Source: JBAXTE01 sp964653595
Lineage (GTDB): Bacteria > Bacteroidota > Bacteroidia > Bacteroidales > WCHB1-69
NCBI GenBank assembly: GCA_964653595.1
Contig: CAZZHH010000009.1
Span: 1-64,000 of the forward strand
DNA: 64,000 bases
Reading direction: 5' to 3'
Shown here piece after piece: positions 34,642-44,510 of this stretch. The first letter of the stretch is position 1, and each line of letters starts with the position of its first letter. The notes under the pieces were generated by a model, which had not been told where the DNA came from, did not search any database, and saw only the letters and a program-made list of their open reading frames with translations. Both the position numbers and the translations under genes were made by a program.

Positions 34642-35970
34642 ATGAAACAAATAAAATCGCTATTACTTATCGCCATTATCGGTTTTGTATCTATCACTAC
34701 AATTCAGGCGCAAGAATTTGCTACAGCTAAAGACAGTCTGGTAAACTATATCACCAAACGAATAAAAGGGGTTAAAATCAAGGAGATGGAGTGTACAAAA
34801 CCCTATGTATCAAAATTAGAACTGATGGTGCCACAGAATTTGGATCACACCAATGGGAACAGTGATACCCTTTGGCAACTGGTATATCTTTCTCACCGTT
34901 CTTTCGATGCTCCAAATGTAATCGTCACCGAAGGGTATGGCGCTTCTTATGCCGAACCAGCCAGTTACAACGAAGAACTCTGTAAAATACTGAAAGCAAA
35001 CTTGATATTTGTGGAACACAGATTCTTTGGAAAATCGAAGCCAGCCAACATGGATTGGAAATACCTAACCATCAAACAAGCTGCAGCCGATCACAACCAG
35101 ATTCTCCAATGGCTCAAACCAATTTACCCACAAAAATGGGTTGCCACCGGCACGAGCAAAGGGGGTTCAACAGCTTTATACCTCAAAGCACTATATCCAG
35201 AAGCAGTAGATATGGTTGTAGCTTACGTTGCCCCAATCACCATCGCGCAAGAAGATCCGCGCCCAATCGACTACATCATGCATCGGGCTGGCACAGCTGA
35301 AGAGCGCAAGGCAATTACAGAGTATCAGTTGTTGATGTTCAAAAAGTTTGAAAAACTCTTAGAGCTATTTACTGAATATGCTTCAAAAAAGAACTTAACA
35401 TTTAACATGGGGCTACAAACCACACTCGAATATTTAATTTTAGAATATCCATTTTCGCACTTTCAATGGGGAGTTTCCATTGAAAAAATCCCAACAAAAC
35501 AAAACAGTTTAGAAGAGATGTTTCAGCATCTAATCCGAATTGTAGATCCTGATGGTTTTTCAGTTACAGGATCAGAGGCAACCGCTTCGTATTATTACCA
35601 AGCATACTCAGAAGTTGGCTATTACAACTACAATGCATACCTCCCTATTTTTAAAAAATATCTAAAAAAAGGGGAATATGGTAATTCGGTTATGATCCCA
35701 AAAGGGGTCACAGCCACTTACCATCCTGAATCACATAAAGAAATATTGAGTCTGCTCAATAAAAATGGAAAAAATATTCTTCAAATTCATGGCGCTCTCG
35801 ACCCTTGGTATCATGCTGCATGGATTCCTAACGACTCTGTAAATTTACCTGTATATGTTCTCCAAAAAGGAAATCACGGGGTAAGAATAACCTATTTCGA
35901 CATATTGACAAAGAATAAAATATATGATCAACTGGAGCTTTGGTTGGGGATTAAAGTAAGGAGACTTTAA
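34642..35970 (+). CDS. Exported S37-family prolyl tripeptidyl-type peptidase
   Basis: A 442-residue alpha/beta-hydrolase. A signal peptide (about 1-23, ending IQAQ) is followed by GYGAS, FVEHRFFGKSKP, the nucleophile elbow GTSKGGSTA (Ser near 173) and a C-terminal Asp (HGALDPWYHAAW) and His (GNHGVRI). This matches PS-10/S37 serine peptidases, related to the S28 prolyl peptidases, that remove short peptides from N-termini. It is probably periplasmic or outer-membrane-associated and used in peptide scavenging. It lies 10 bases after rarD. A perfect bidirectional terminator follows. Confidence 0.85.
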   Translation: MKQIKSLLLIAIIGFVSITTIQAQEFATAKDSLVNYITKRIKGVKIKEMECTKPYVSKLELMVPQNLDHTNGNSDTLWQLVYLSHRSFDAPNVIVTEGYGASYAEPASYNEELCKILKANLIFVEHRFFGKSKPANMDWKYLTIKQAAADHNQILQWLKPIYPQKWVATGTSKGGSTALYLKALYPEAVDMVVAYVAPITIAQEDPRPIDYIMHRAGTAEERKAITEYQLLMFKKFEKLLELFTEYASKKNLTFNMGLQTTLEYLILEYPFSHFQWGVSIEKIPTKQNSLEEMFQHLIRIVDPDGFSVTGSEATASYYYQAYSEVGYYNYNAYLPIFKKYLKKGEYGNSVMIPKGVTATYHPESHKEILSLLNKNGKNILQIHGALDPWYHAAWIPNDSVNLPVYVLQKGNHGVRITYFDILTKNKIYDQLELWLGIKVRRL

Positions 35971-36010
35971 TTCAGAATAAACGATAAAATAGATGCAACG
36001 AATATTTTTT

Positions 36011-36044
36011 AATAAAAAAGAGATCCGAGGATCTCTTTTTTATT
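36011..36044. terminator. Perfect bidirectional terminator
   Basis: A 16-bp perfect stem, AATAAAAAAGAGATCC against its complement, with a 2-base loop. It gives a U-tract on both strands and separates the S37 peptidase (plus) from the convergent OmpA-like pseudogene (minus). Confidence 0.9.
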
Positions 36045-36068
36045 AAAAACATGAAAGAAAATTTGTTA

Positions 36069-37534
36069 TTAGAATAACACCTTAAATTCCACTCTTCTAT
36101 TTTTTGCTCTACCAGCAGGTAATTTATTATCAGCAACAGGAATAGTCTCGCCAAACCCCTAAGCTGTCATTCTTGAAGAATCTACACCCTTGTCGGTCAA
36201 ATATTTTTTAACTGCTTCTGCTCTTTTTTGAGATAAAATCATATTTTTTGCATCATCCCCTTGATCATCCGTGTGACCATTAATTTCCAAATTGTACGAA
36301 GGATTGTCATTCATTACTTTTACTACTTGGTTAAGGATTGGGAATGAGACTTTTTTGATGATATCTTTTCCAGATTCAAATTGAATTCCTTGCAATGCTT
36401 GTGCAAATATCTTTTTGGTCTCTTCTTTAATTTCTGGGCAACCTTTGTTTTCAGCAATTCCAGGTACGTCAGGGCATCTGTCGTCGATGTCTGCAATTCC
36501 ATCCTTATCTTTATCAGGACAACTATTTAGGTTAGCTAGACCAAATACCGTTGGACATTTGTCTTTGCTATCTTCAATTCCATCCCCGTCGGTATCTGGA
36601 CAACCATTGAATTTTTCGATTCCAGCAATTTTGGGGCACTTGTCTTCGCTATCTTGTATCCCATCTCCATCAGAGTCAGGACATCCTTGAAATTTGGTGA
36701 TTCCAGCAACATTAGGACATTTGTCGTCACTATCTTGAATGCCATCTCCGTCACTATCAGGACAACCTTCAAATGCAACTAATCCAAAAACAGAAGGGCA
36801 TTTGTCGAGGTAATCCGCTATCCCATCTTTGTCTGTATCAACTGGACAACCATTTACATCGACAGTTACCCCAGCAGGTGTGTTGATACATTTGTCCAAT
36901 TTGTCAGGAACTCCATCTTTATCAGCATCCGATTTACCTCCAAAACTAAAAATTACCCCAATAGTCTGTTCAACTACGTCATCGTTGTATTTTCCTCTAA
37001 CATCTTTGTCGTGGTTGTCGTTGTTCGCTAAGTTATATGAAAACTTATATTGAGCAGCAAAACAGTCGCAAAATTGATACTTTAACCCAATTCCTAATGG
37101 GATTAAAAAATCCATATCATCCGTATTGATGTTAGTACCACCATACTGAGCCATTCCTAATCCAGTAGATAAAAATGGAGAAATTTTGGAGTCTTTTGGG
37201 AAAATATACCCATTATTGAATTTGTAGTGTAGAAATAATCCACCAGATGTTTTGGTTCCTTCAAAAGTTCTAGTTCTGTTGTAGTCGGCATTGTGACCAT
37301 AATTACCGTAATTAGCTTGCAAACCTAAATCAAAGGATGGATTTAAATAACGGGCAATAGAAATTTGGCCTAAGACGTATTTTGTTTGACTAAAACGGAA
37401 AACATCATTGCCCAGGTCGCCATTGTATTCGTTAAAGCCACCATAAAGCCCAATTCCCCATTTTTTTTCTTCTACTTGAGCATAAAGTGAAGCCCCCAGT
37501 AAAAGGATTATAAAAAGTAATGCGTTTTTTTCAT
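36069..37534 (-). pseudogene. OmpA-family outer-membrane protein with thrombospondin type-3 repeats, two lesions
   Basis: The full-length product would be about 488 residues: signal peptide (ALLFIILLLGASLYAQ), an OmpA-like beta-barrel, about six calcium-binding type-3 repeats (D-x-D-x-D-G-x-x-D-x-x-D-x-C-P) and a C-terminal peptidoglycan-binding OmpA domain (NGHTDDQG). Two defects are visible. First, the ATG at 37534 is followed by seven A; eight would be needed to stay in frame with the signal peptide, so the start is out of frame by one base. Second, an in-frame TAG at 36159-36161 interrupts the OmpA domain; reading through it continues GFGETIPVADN to KNRRVEFKVLF and a TAA at 36069. It may be a decayed gene, phase-variable, or contain sequence errors. 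Confidence 0.85.
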
Positions 37535-37611
37535 TTTGTTGATTTTTGTTAATAATTTCTTATTAAACGTTTAACTGTATAAAATGTTGGATATATAGAA
37601 AAAAACATTCA

Positions 37612-38181
37612 TCATTTTTTAAACAATTTTCGGTTTGTCAGCAATTCAACATCCTCAAGAGTCACGTTATATTCTTTCAATAAACAAAATGCTTGTTTCA
37701 TCTTTTTGTGTAATTTTTTTTCTGCTAAGATTAATTTGTTTTGTAAATTATTAAATTCAATTTCTTCTTGAGTATAACCTTGTGGAATTAAGTTTAGAAT
37801 GTGTTTATCAAGATATTCAGCTGGTAAATTAATTGTTCTTAATATTGAATCATCTTTAAAAAAACAGGTCTTTACAAAAAATCTTAGGCTTCCAATATTT
37901 ACTTCATCATGGTCAATTTCAATATGCATTTCTTCCCCATTGTAATTACGTATCACATCGTAAAAATATAAAAAATTACTCGAAAATTTAGCAGTTCCTG
38001 TTGTAGTACAAGCTATTGTATATTGACTACCAGGAACAGAAAAAACCACTTTCATGTCCGTAACTGTAACCTCACAAAATGTCATAATCTTATAATTCTT
38101 TTTAACGGTATCTTTCACGACAATTTTTAAGAAATTTAATGCTTTCAAAATTTCCGATTTACTCGTATGAATGGTTGTCAT
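37612..38181 (-). CDS. Hypothetical protein, possibly sliding-clamp-like fold
   Basis: A 189-residue soluble protein with no signal peptide. The first 115 residues alternate short helices and strands in an order resembling a single domain of the DNA polymerase III beta clamp: a helix with LKFLKIVVKDTV, strands CEVTVTDMKVVFSVP and IACTTTG, the segment FSSNFLYFYDVIRNY, then MHIEIDHDEVNIGSLRFFV. A charged, probably helical tail rich in Lys and Leu follows (about 135-189). This resemblance is by eye only. The function is unknown. It is minus-strand and upstream of the OmpA-like pseudogene, with a 77-base gap. Confidence 0.55.
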   Translation of the reverse strand: MTTIHTSKSEILKALNFLKIVVKDTVKKNYKIMTFCEVTVTDMKVVFSVPGSQYTIACTTTGTAKFSSNFLYFYDVIRNYNGEEMHIEIDHDEVNIGSLRFFVKTCFFKDDSILRTINLPAEYLDKHILNLIPQGYTQEEIEFNNLQNKLILAEKKLHKKMKQAFCLLKEYNVTLEDVELLTNRKLFKK

Positions 38182-38351
38182 ATTAATAATTATTAGTGAA
38201 TTAAAAATACATCAAGGCTCAGTAAAACTCCGCACAGATATAATGGATGTTAGACTTTGCAATTATAAGCATTTTTATATAATTAAACGTTTTTAATCAT
38301 TTATATAAAAAAAATATCAGTTACAAAAAGCTTTAAATTCAAAACTTTTAT

Positions 38352-38359
38352 TATATTTG
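38352..38359 (+). promoter_or_regulatory. Bacteroidota -7 box for the GH92 gene
   Basis: TATATTTG, 120 bases upstream of the GH92 ATG, implying a long 5' leader. The rest of the 297-base gap from 38182 shows no other feature. Confidence 0.5.
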
Positions 38360-38478
38360 CATCTAGGATTCGCTTTTAATATCCCTTATCTTAATCGGTT
38401 TAGGTTATATTTCTAAGTTAGAATCAGCAATTAAATTAAATTTGGTAAATTTTTAGTAGATATTTTATTTAAAAAGAA

Positions 38479-41457
38479 ATGATAAAAAGAAGAAATTTTA
38501 AAGTGATTGGGTTGAAAGGTTTCGGATTGTTTTTGTTTTTATTTTCCATCTTTTTTGGAATATATGCCCAAGAAGGAACGAAACCTCTTTCAGTGACGAA
38601 TCCTTCCAGTTATGTGAATCCGTTTATCGGCACTGGCGGTCACGGTCATACCTATCCTGGAGCTCAGGTTCCATTCGGGTTTATGCAACTGAGTCCCGAT
38701 ACCCGATTGACCGGTTGGGATGGTTGTTCTGCATATCACTATTCGGACACTGTGATTCATGGATTTTCACATACCCATCTAAGCGGGACCGGGTGTAGCG
38801 ATTATGGCGACATCTTGGTGATGCCCACCTCGCAAAGTGGATCGCCGGCCAAATATGCTTTCTCCTCGCCTTTTTCTCATTCAAACGAAACGGCTTCCCC
38901 AGGTTATTACAGCGTGTTGATGAAAAACGGTATTTTGGCTGAACTTTCAGCAACCGCCCGCAGTGGGATGCATAGCTACGCATTCCCGTATGGCGCCAAA
39001 GCCCGTTTATTGGTCGATTTAAAACACCGCGACTTGGTGAAAGATTCCTATATCGAAATCGTAAGTCCCACCGAAATAAGGGGGATGCGTCGCTCATCGG
39101 CATGGGCAAAGGATCAGACCATCTTTTTCGTGATGCAGTTTTCCAAACCGATGATAAGTAAAGAAGTGTATATTAACGACGTGCTTCAAAAAGGAAAAGT
39201 CAGACTCTATCAAGCAAACGACCTGAAAATGGTCTTCGATTTTCCAAATAAGGACAAACGTGCATTGGTGGTGAAAGTCGGTATTTCCGGCGTGGACACC
39301 ACGGGTGCGCGACTTAATCTGGAAAATGAGATGCAAGGCTGGAACATCGACATTGTGAAAGCAAATGCCCGCAAACTATGGGACAAAGAGTTGCGCAAGA
39401 TCGAAGTAGAAAGCACAAGCCGTCCTCAACTGGCAATTTTTTATACCGCTCTGTATCATGCATTCCAATCTCCAAATATTTTCAATGATGTAGATGGCAG
39501 ATACCGTGGTCGTGACAATAAGATTCACAAAACGGAAGACTGGAACTATTACACGGTATTTTCCTTGTGGGACACATACAGAGCACTGCATCCGTTGTTG
39601 ACGATGATTGATCAGGCCAGAACTCAGGATTTTATTAAAACCTTCATTGCCCAGTGGGAGCAGGGCGGTCTGTTGCCGATGTGGGAACTTTTCGGTAACG
39701 AAACCGACTGCATGATCGGATACCACGCCGTACCAGTGATTTTTGATGCTTATATCAAAGGAGTGCGCGGTTTTGATCTCGAAAAAGCGTATCAGGCCAT
39801 GAAAACCAGTGCAAGACAAAAACGTTTGGGAATTGCAAGTATGCAGGAATTGGGATATGTTCTTTCGGATACGGAGCACGAATCGGTCTCCAAAACCTTG
39901 GAATATGCCTACGACGATTGGTGTATCGCCCAAGTAGCCAAGATTCTGGGACATGAAGCCGATTACAAGGAATTTATGAAACGGGCTCAAGGTTACAAAC
40001 ATATTTTTGATGCCTCCACCGGATTTATGCGCCCACGTTTCAATGGCGGTTGGTACAGCCCATTTAATCCTACAGAAGTAAATAATCACTACACTGAAGC
40101 CAACTCTTGGCAGTATTCATTCTATGTACCCCAAGATATTTCTGGTTTGATTCAATTACATGGAGGAAAAAATAATTTTGAAAAGAAATTGGACGAACTC
40201 TTTACTACAAATGACCAAATCAGTGGTCGAAATCAGGCAGATATTACCGGATTGATCGGTCAATACGCCCATGGCAACGAACCGAGCCATCATATCGCCT
40301 ATTTGTACAATTACATTGGGAAACCGGAGAAAACGCAACAACGTATCCGTCTGATATTGAGAGAGATGTATCGCAATGAACCGGACGGTTTGAGCGGTAA
40401 CGAGGATTGCGGGCAGATGTCGGCATGGTATATCATGAGCTCTTTGGGCCTGTATGCCGTTTGCCCTGGCTCCGACCAGCTGGTGATTGGTTCTCCGCTT
40501 TTCAAGAAAGCAACCATTCACCTCGAAAACGGCAAAACGTTCATCATTTCGGCTCCAAACAATTCTGAAGTGAATACTTGCATCCAATCAGCCATGTTGA
40601 ATGGAACCCATACAACCAAATCATATCTGACCCATTCGCAAATTATGAATGGTGGAGAGCTGGCAATGGTGATGGGAGATCTTCCTTCGGGTGATTTTGG
40701 CAAACAGCCAGCAGATTGTCCGTCCTCCTCCATCAATGAATATCCTGTGGTGGTGGCCCCGATTATCAAGGTGGATTCCAGAACCTTCACCGACAGCCTG
40801 CTTGTTAGCATTGTGAATTCCGCTTCCACGGAAAAATATTACTATTCGATCGATGGACAAGCTGTTACAACAACCAGCAATTTGTACAATGCTCCGTTCT
40901 ATCTTCATAAGACCTCCACCATCAAGGTGATGGCCATCGATACTGTTTCCAAAAACAGCAGCAATTCACAAGGAACATTTGTAAAAGTTCCCAAAGATAT
41001 CACGGTGAAACTGACCTATCCGTACAATCCGCAATACACCGCAGACGGCCCTCAGGGCATCATTGACGGCATTTATGGAACCACCAACTGGCGATTGGGT
41101 GGCTGGCAAGGGTATCATGCCACCGATTTTGAAGCCATCTTGGATTACAGCAAAGTGATCGATATCAACGAGGTGGGAGCCAACTTCCTGCAGGAAACCA
41201 GAGCGTGGATCGTGATGCCCAAAGAGTTTGAGGTATTCACCTCCTTGGATGGTGTGACATATACCTCCATCGGGGTGGTGAAGCAGACCGCCCCCGTTGA
41301 CAATATGGAGACCTTCACACAGCCAATGGTGATCAAGAGCAAAACCAAAGCCCGGTTTGTGAAATTCGTAGCCCGCAACTACGGCACACTTCCCACTTGG
41401 CACGAGAGTGCAGGGGAAAAAGCGTATGTGTTTGTGGACGAAGTTTGGGTGAAATAG
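38479..41457 (+). CDS. GH92 alpha-mannosidase with C-terminal carbohydrate-binding domain
   Basis: A 992-residue secreted or surface exo-alpha-mannosidase. A signal peptide (about 1-31, ending IYAQ) is followed by a GH92 domain (about 40-750) with NPFIGTGGHGHTYPGA, GFSHTHLSGTG, HPLLTMIDQ, GNETDCMIGYHAVP and NEDCGQMSAWYIMSSLG, the last carrying a conserved acidic residue. A chitobiase-like beta domain (about 770-835) and a discoidin (F5/8 type C)-like domain (about 845-992, with WRLGGWQGYHATDFEA and RFVKFVARNYG) complete it. These enzymes trim mannose from glycoproteins or N-glycans in a calcium-dependent way. No SusC/D pair is adjacent. Confidence 0.92.
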   Translation: MIKRRNFKVIGLKGFGLFLFLFSIFFGIYAQEGTKPLSVTNPSSYVNPFIGTGGHGHTYPGAQVPFGFMQLSPDTRLTGWDGCSAYHYSDTVIHGFSHTHLSGTGCSDYGDILVMPTSQSGSPAKYAFSSPFSHSNETASPGYYSVLMKNGILAELSATARSGMHSYAFPYGAKARLLVDLKHRDLVKDSYIEIVSPTEIRGMRRSSAWAKDQTIFFVMQFSKPMISKEVYINDVLQKGKVRLYQANDLKMVFDFPNKDKRALVVKVGISGVDTTGARLNLENEMQGWNIDIVKANARKLWDKELRKIEVESTSRPQLAIFYTALYHAFQSPNIFNDVDGRYRGRDNKIHKTEDWNYYTVFSLWDTYRALHPLLTMIDQARTQDFIKTFIAQWEQGGLLPMWELFGNETDCMIGYHAVPVIFDAYIKGVRGFDLEKAYQAMKTSARQKRLGIASMQELGYVLSDTEHESVSKTLEYAYDDWCIAQVAKILGHEADYKEFMKRAQGYKHIFDASTGFMRPRFNGGWYSPFNPTEVNNHYTEANSWQYSFYVPQDISGLIQLHGGKNNFEKKLDELFTTNDQISGRNQADITGLIGQYAHGNEPSHHIAYLYNYIGKPEKTQQRIRLILREMYRNEPDGLSGNEDCGQMSAWYIMSSLGLYAVCPGSDQLVIGSPLFKKATIHLENGKTFIISAPNNSEVNTCIQSAMLNGTHTTKSYLTHSQIMNGGELAMVMGDLPSGDFGKQPADCPSSSINEYPVVVAPIIKVDSRTFTDSLLVSIVNSASTEKYYYSIDGQAVTTTSNLYNAPFYLHKTSTIKVMAIDTVSKNSSNSQGTFVKVPKDITVKLTYPYNPQYTADGPQGIIDGIYGTTNWRLGGWQGYHATDFEAILDYSKVIDINEVGANFLQETRAWIVMPKEFEVFTSLDGVTYTSIGVVKQTAPVDNMETFTQPMVIKSKTKARFVKFVARNYGTLPTWHESAGEKAYVFVDEVWVK

Positions 41458-41805
41458 AGGGGGGTAGCGTGCGAAGTTATAAACTTCGCACAACGAATAT
41501 ACCCAACTTGTCCCCGTTTTTTGGTTGTTGAACTAGTTAATTTTGCGGGTTAAAGAGTATTTTTGCTTTTTCATTTTTAATGGTTGATCTTTGGGCTTCA
41601 AAACCAAAAAATTGGGCACTACAGGATTTAGAGTGAGGATATTTATTTCATTGTCACCCTGAGTTTATCGAAGGGCTTTCAAAAAGTGCATAACTAATAC
41701 TTCGATGAACTCAGTATGACACTTTTGATATAACTATGTTTGAAATAATAGTTACATGATATTTCATTTTTCCACTCTAAATCCTGCAGTGCCAAAAACT
41801 GAATT
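41458..41805. other. GH92-M28 intergenic region
   Basis: A 348-base gap holding one full dispersed TGTCACCCTGAG repeat (41652-41722). No terminator with a U-tract and no TAnnTTTG box stands out. Confidence 0.55.
41652..41722. repeat. Dispersed TGTCACCCTGAG / CTCAGTATGACA repeat
   Basis: 71 bp with arms TGTCACCCTGAGTTTATCGA and TTCGATGAACTCAGTATGACA. Same family as 18407-18477, which has an identical left arm. Confidence 0.7.
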
Positions 41806-43122
41806 ATGAAAACTTGCAAGCGATTGATCAATAGCGTTTTCGAACCTGTAAATTTGTCTCGAATTGCTATTGCGGGAATTTTTGTCGCCTCCTTTTTTCA
41901 GGTAGAGGCTCAGAATGTAGAAAATATTAAAAAAACCACCAAAGAGTTGTCGTCTCCCGCTTATTTCGGGAGAGGATATGAACATCAGGGAGACTTTTTG
42001 GCGGCTCAATATATCGAAAATGAGTATAAAACCATTGGTCTTGAAAAGCTGCAAAACCAATATCTGCTACCGTTTTCATTTTCAATCAACACCTTTCCCG
42101 ATACATTGGAACTTTCGGTTGATGGAAAAAAGTTGATCCCAGGGAAAGATTATGTATTGCGAAAATCTGCTTTTGACACGGCAGCAACGTTTAAAATTCT
42201 CTATTGCTCAAACAGTGATTTAAAATCGTTCAAAAAGGTAGAAGAGTTTGAAAAGATGAACCTCTCGGATAAAATATTGATGTTTGATTTTGATTTCTTG
42301 AACGAAAATTTCAAAACTTATGATACGGTCTATAAACGGATGTTTTCGTTGCCGGTTGCCGGAATGATAAATCTGACCACGCATCCGTTGCGCTCTTATG
42401 CAGTGCATTCTCTGAAAGTGCGCAAACGGTTCTCTTTTGATGCCAACAAAAATACGTTTGACACCACGGCAACGACTTTGACGCTGAAAGTCCATACGAA
42501 GTACCTGAAAGATTACACCACCAACAATGTGGTGGGAATGATTAAAGGGAAGAAATTTCCGGATAAATACATCGTCATTGGTGGACATTATGACCATCTG
42601 GGAGTGATGGGACAAAAGGTCTTTTTCCCTGGAGCCGATGACAATGCCAGCGGAATTGGAACAATGCTTGAATTGGCCGGCTATTTCAAGAAAAACCAAC
42701 CGGATTATTCGCTGATATTTGTGGCGTTTAGCGCCGAGGAAGCAGGATTGTTGGGGGCGACTCATTTTGTGAAAAATTACCCGGTTCCCATTGCCGACAT
42801 CCGATTTATGCTGAATTTGGACATGGTTGGATTCGGGGCAACGGGCATCGATGTTTTCAATGGAACAAACGAACCGGCGCTCATGGAGAAAATGAATGAA
42901 ATTGTGAAGTTAAAGAAACTGAATATCCAATTGGTTTCGAAGGAAAACATCGATCAAAGCGATCACTTTCCATTTACTGAAAAAAAGATTCCGGCACTGT
43001 TTATCACCTCAGGAGTAAAGGATTCTCCATGGTATCACAGCGTGGATGACACATACTCATCGGTGACTTTTGACAAAATTGAACCGTTGCTGCAACTGTT
43101 GATCGAAATGATAAAAGGATAG
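41806..43122 (+). CDS. Exported M28-family zinc aminopeptidase
   Basis: A 438-residue protein. An N-terminal hydrophobic signal (about 17-36, ending VEAQ) is followed by a PA-like insert and an M28 domain with all five zinc ligands visible: GGHYDHLG (His), PGADDNASG (Asp), SAEEAGLLG (catalytic Glu and ligand Glu), NLDMVG (Asp) and YHSVDDTY (His). It is a probable periplasmic or outer-membrane aminopeptidase releasing N-terminal amino acids. An alternative start at the same frame would shorten the unusual 16-residue pre-signal segment. The 41-bp repeat of the fic unit begins 3 bases after its stop. Confidence 0.9.
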   Translation: MKTCKRLINSVFEPVNLSRIAIAGIFVASFFQVEAQNVENIKKTTKELSSPAYFGRGYEHQGDFLAAQYIENEYKTIGLEKLQNQYLLPFSFSINTFPDTLELSVDGKKLIPGKDYVLRKSAFDTAATFKILYCSNSDLKSFKKVEEFEKMNLSDKILMFDFDFLNENFKTYDTVYKRMFSLPVAGMINLTTHPLRSYAVHSLKVRKRFSFDANKNTFDTTATTLTLKVHTKYLKDYTTNNVVGMIKGKKFPDKYIVIGGHYDHLGVMGQKVFFPGADDNASGIGTMLELAGYFKKNQPDYSLIFVAFSAEEAGLLGATHFVKNYPVPIADIRFMLNLDMVGFGATGIDVFNGTNEPALMEKMNEIVKLKKLNIQLVSKENIDQSDHFPFTEKKIPALFITSGVKDSPWYHSVDDTYSSVTFDKIEPLLQLLIEMIKG

Positions 43123-43125
43123 ATT

Positions 43126-43166
43126 TTTGCGAGAAATTGCGAGATTCTTGTAATTTCTCGCAATTT
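43126..43166. repeat. Left 41-bp repeat with 11-bp-stem palindrome, overlapping the fic promoter
   Basis: Matches 44501-44541 with one difference. Its core is a 33-bp palindrome (43134-43166): arms AAATTGCGAGA and TCTCGCAATTT around an 11-base loop. The candidate -33 TTG of fic (43148-43150) is in the loop, and the right arm lies between -33 and -7, so it is placed like a repressor operator. Confidence 0.75.
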
Positions 43167-43171
43167 CTATA

Positions 43172-43179
43172 TATATTTG
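43172..43179 (+). promoter_or_regulatory. Bacteroidota promoter for fic
   Basis: -7 box TATATTTG with TTG at 43148-43150 (spacing 21). The fic ATG is 17 bases downstream. The -33 element falls within the palindromic repeat. Confidence 0.65.
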
Positions 43180-43196
43180 CAGAAAAGTAATTAGTT

Positions 43197-44510
43197 ATGA
43201 TAGAATCTGCACCCAATATCTCAAAATCAAGTTTATTTGAGGAGGAGAATTTTCAACGTTACATTGAGCTTCAATCATCGAATTTGTTTAAATCCATAAA
43301 CAATGAATATCTCTATTGGGATAAGGTGAAATATAAGAGTAAGATAATCAAGCCTGAAGAACTTTGGAGAGCGGTAAAGATAAGCAGGTTTCTCAAAATG
43401 CAAAATATTAAGGTTGGGAAATATACCTTCAATTATGTGATAACAGATTACATCCAAAAATCATTGCATTTTTTTGATTTGAATATTGGAGGGAATTTGA
43501 GAGGCAATATTCGAATAGCAGATACAGAAAAGACAAAGTACCTGATTAGCTCGATTATGGAAGAGGCTATATCGAGTAGTCAGATGGAGGGAGCGGCGAC
43601 AACCCGCAAAAAGGCCAAGGAGATGCTTCAAAAGGAACTCAAACCAAGAAGCAAATCGGATCAAATGATATTGAATAATTTTATCACAATTCAACATGTT
43701 ATTGAACATAAAAACGACGATTTAACCCTTGAAAATCTGTGCTATATCCATCGTCTGATATCGAAAAATACACTTGATAAATCAGAAGAGGAGGGTGTTA
43801 TTCGTAATCATGATGATATATTTGTAGTCGATCATCTAACCAGTGAGGTTGTTCATCAGCCGCCAAGTTGTACCGAGATCCCCCAATTGTTAGATGAACT
43901 TTGCCTGTTTTTCAATCAAGACACTGAAAACTTCATACATCCAATTATCAAAGGAATCATTATTCATTTTATGGTCGCTTGGATTCATCCATTTAGTGAT
44001 GGAAATGGAAGAACAGCCAGGACTTTGTTCTATTGGTATATGTTGAAAAACGGGTATTGGCTAACCGAATATCTCTCCATTTCCAGAATTATCAAAGATA
44101 CAAAAAGTCAATATGAGAAGGCATTTATGTACAGTGAAATGGATGATAACGACTTGACCTATTTTGTTACATATCATATCAAAACTATGGATAAGGCTTT
44201 TGCAGCTCTAAAAGAGTATATTGGCAGAAAACAAAAAGAGGTTATACGGTCAGCTCAGTTTTTGAAAATTCCAAATATCAATGAGCGGCAAGCTCAAATC
44301 ATAAAACTGTTAAACGAGGAATCGGATAGAGTGTTGAATATCAAAGAGATTGAAAATCGATTCCAAACTTCAAATTTTACGGCTCGTTCAGATTTAAAAG
44401 GATTGGTTGAGCTCGGATATTTGGAAATAATACAAGTAAACAAAATCAAGCAGAGTTTTGTGAAATCATCAGAATTTGATTCGATTTTAAAAAAATACAA
44501 TTTGCGATAA
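43197..44510 (+). CDS. Fic/DOC-family protein with DUF4172-like N-terminus and winged helix
   Basis: A 437-residue probable AMP-transferase. The Fic motif HPFSDGNGR (His264-Arg272) is complete, so the enzyme should be active. An upstream ISSSQMEGA helix (about 125-133) fits the S-x-x-x-E-G inhibitory motif, which would hold it in check. The N-terminal 110 residues resemble DUF4172, and the C-terminal 70 residues (RQAQIIKLLNEESD...FTARSDLKGLVELGYL) look like a winged helix, suggesting DNA binding and possibly autoregulation through the adjacent palindrome. The gene is bracketed by 41-bp direct repeats; the right one overlaps its last codons. Confidence 0.9.
   Translation: MIESAPNISKSSLFEEENFQRYIELQSSNLFKSINNEYLYWDKVKYKSKIIKPEELWRAVKISRFLKMQNIKVGKYTFNYVITDYIQKSLHFFDLNIGGNLRGNIRIADTEKTKYLISSIMEEAISSSQMEGAATTRKKAKEMLQKELKPRSKSDQMILNNFITIQHVIEHKNDDLTLENLCYIHRLISKNTLDKSEEEGVIRNHDDIFVVDHLTSEVVHQPPSCTEIPQLLDELCLFFNQDTENFIHPIIKGIIIHFMVAWIHPFSDGNGRTARTLFYWYMLKNGYWLTEYLSISRIIKDTKSQYEKAFMYSEMDDNDLTYFVTYHIKTMDKAFAALKEYIGRKQKEVIRSAQFLKIPNINERQAQIIKLLNEESDRVLNIKEIENRFQTSNFTARSDLKGLVELGYLEIIQVNKIKQSFVKSSEFDSILKKYNLR

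Noticed and set aside
39376..40089. 237-residue frame on the minus strand inside the GH92 gene
   Set aside because: It is antisense to a well-conserved GH92 coding sequence and shows no recognisable domain or promoter of its own.
42220..42765. 181-residue minus-strand frame within the M28 peptidase gene
   Set aside because: It is a shadow of the conserved M28 frame, with unlikely composition (rich in H, R and F).
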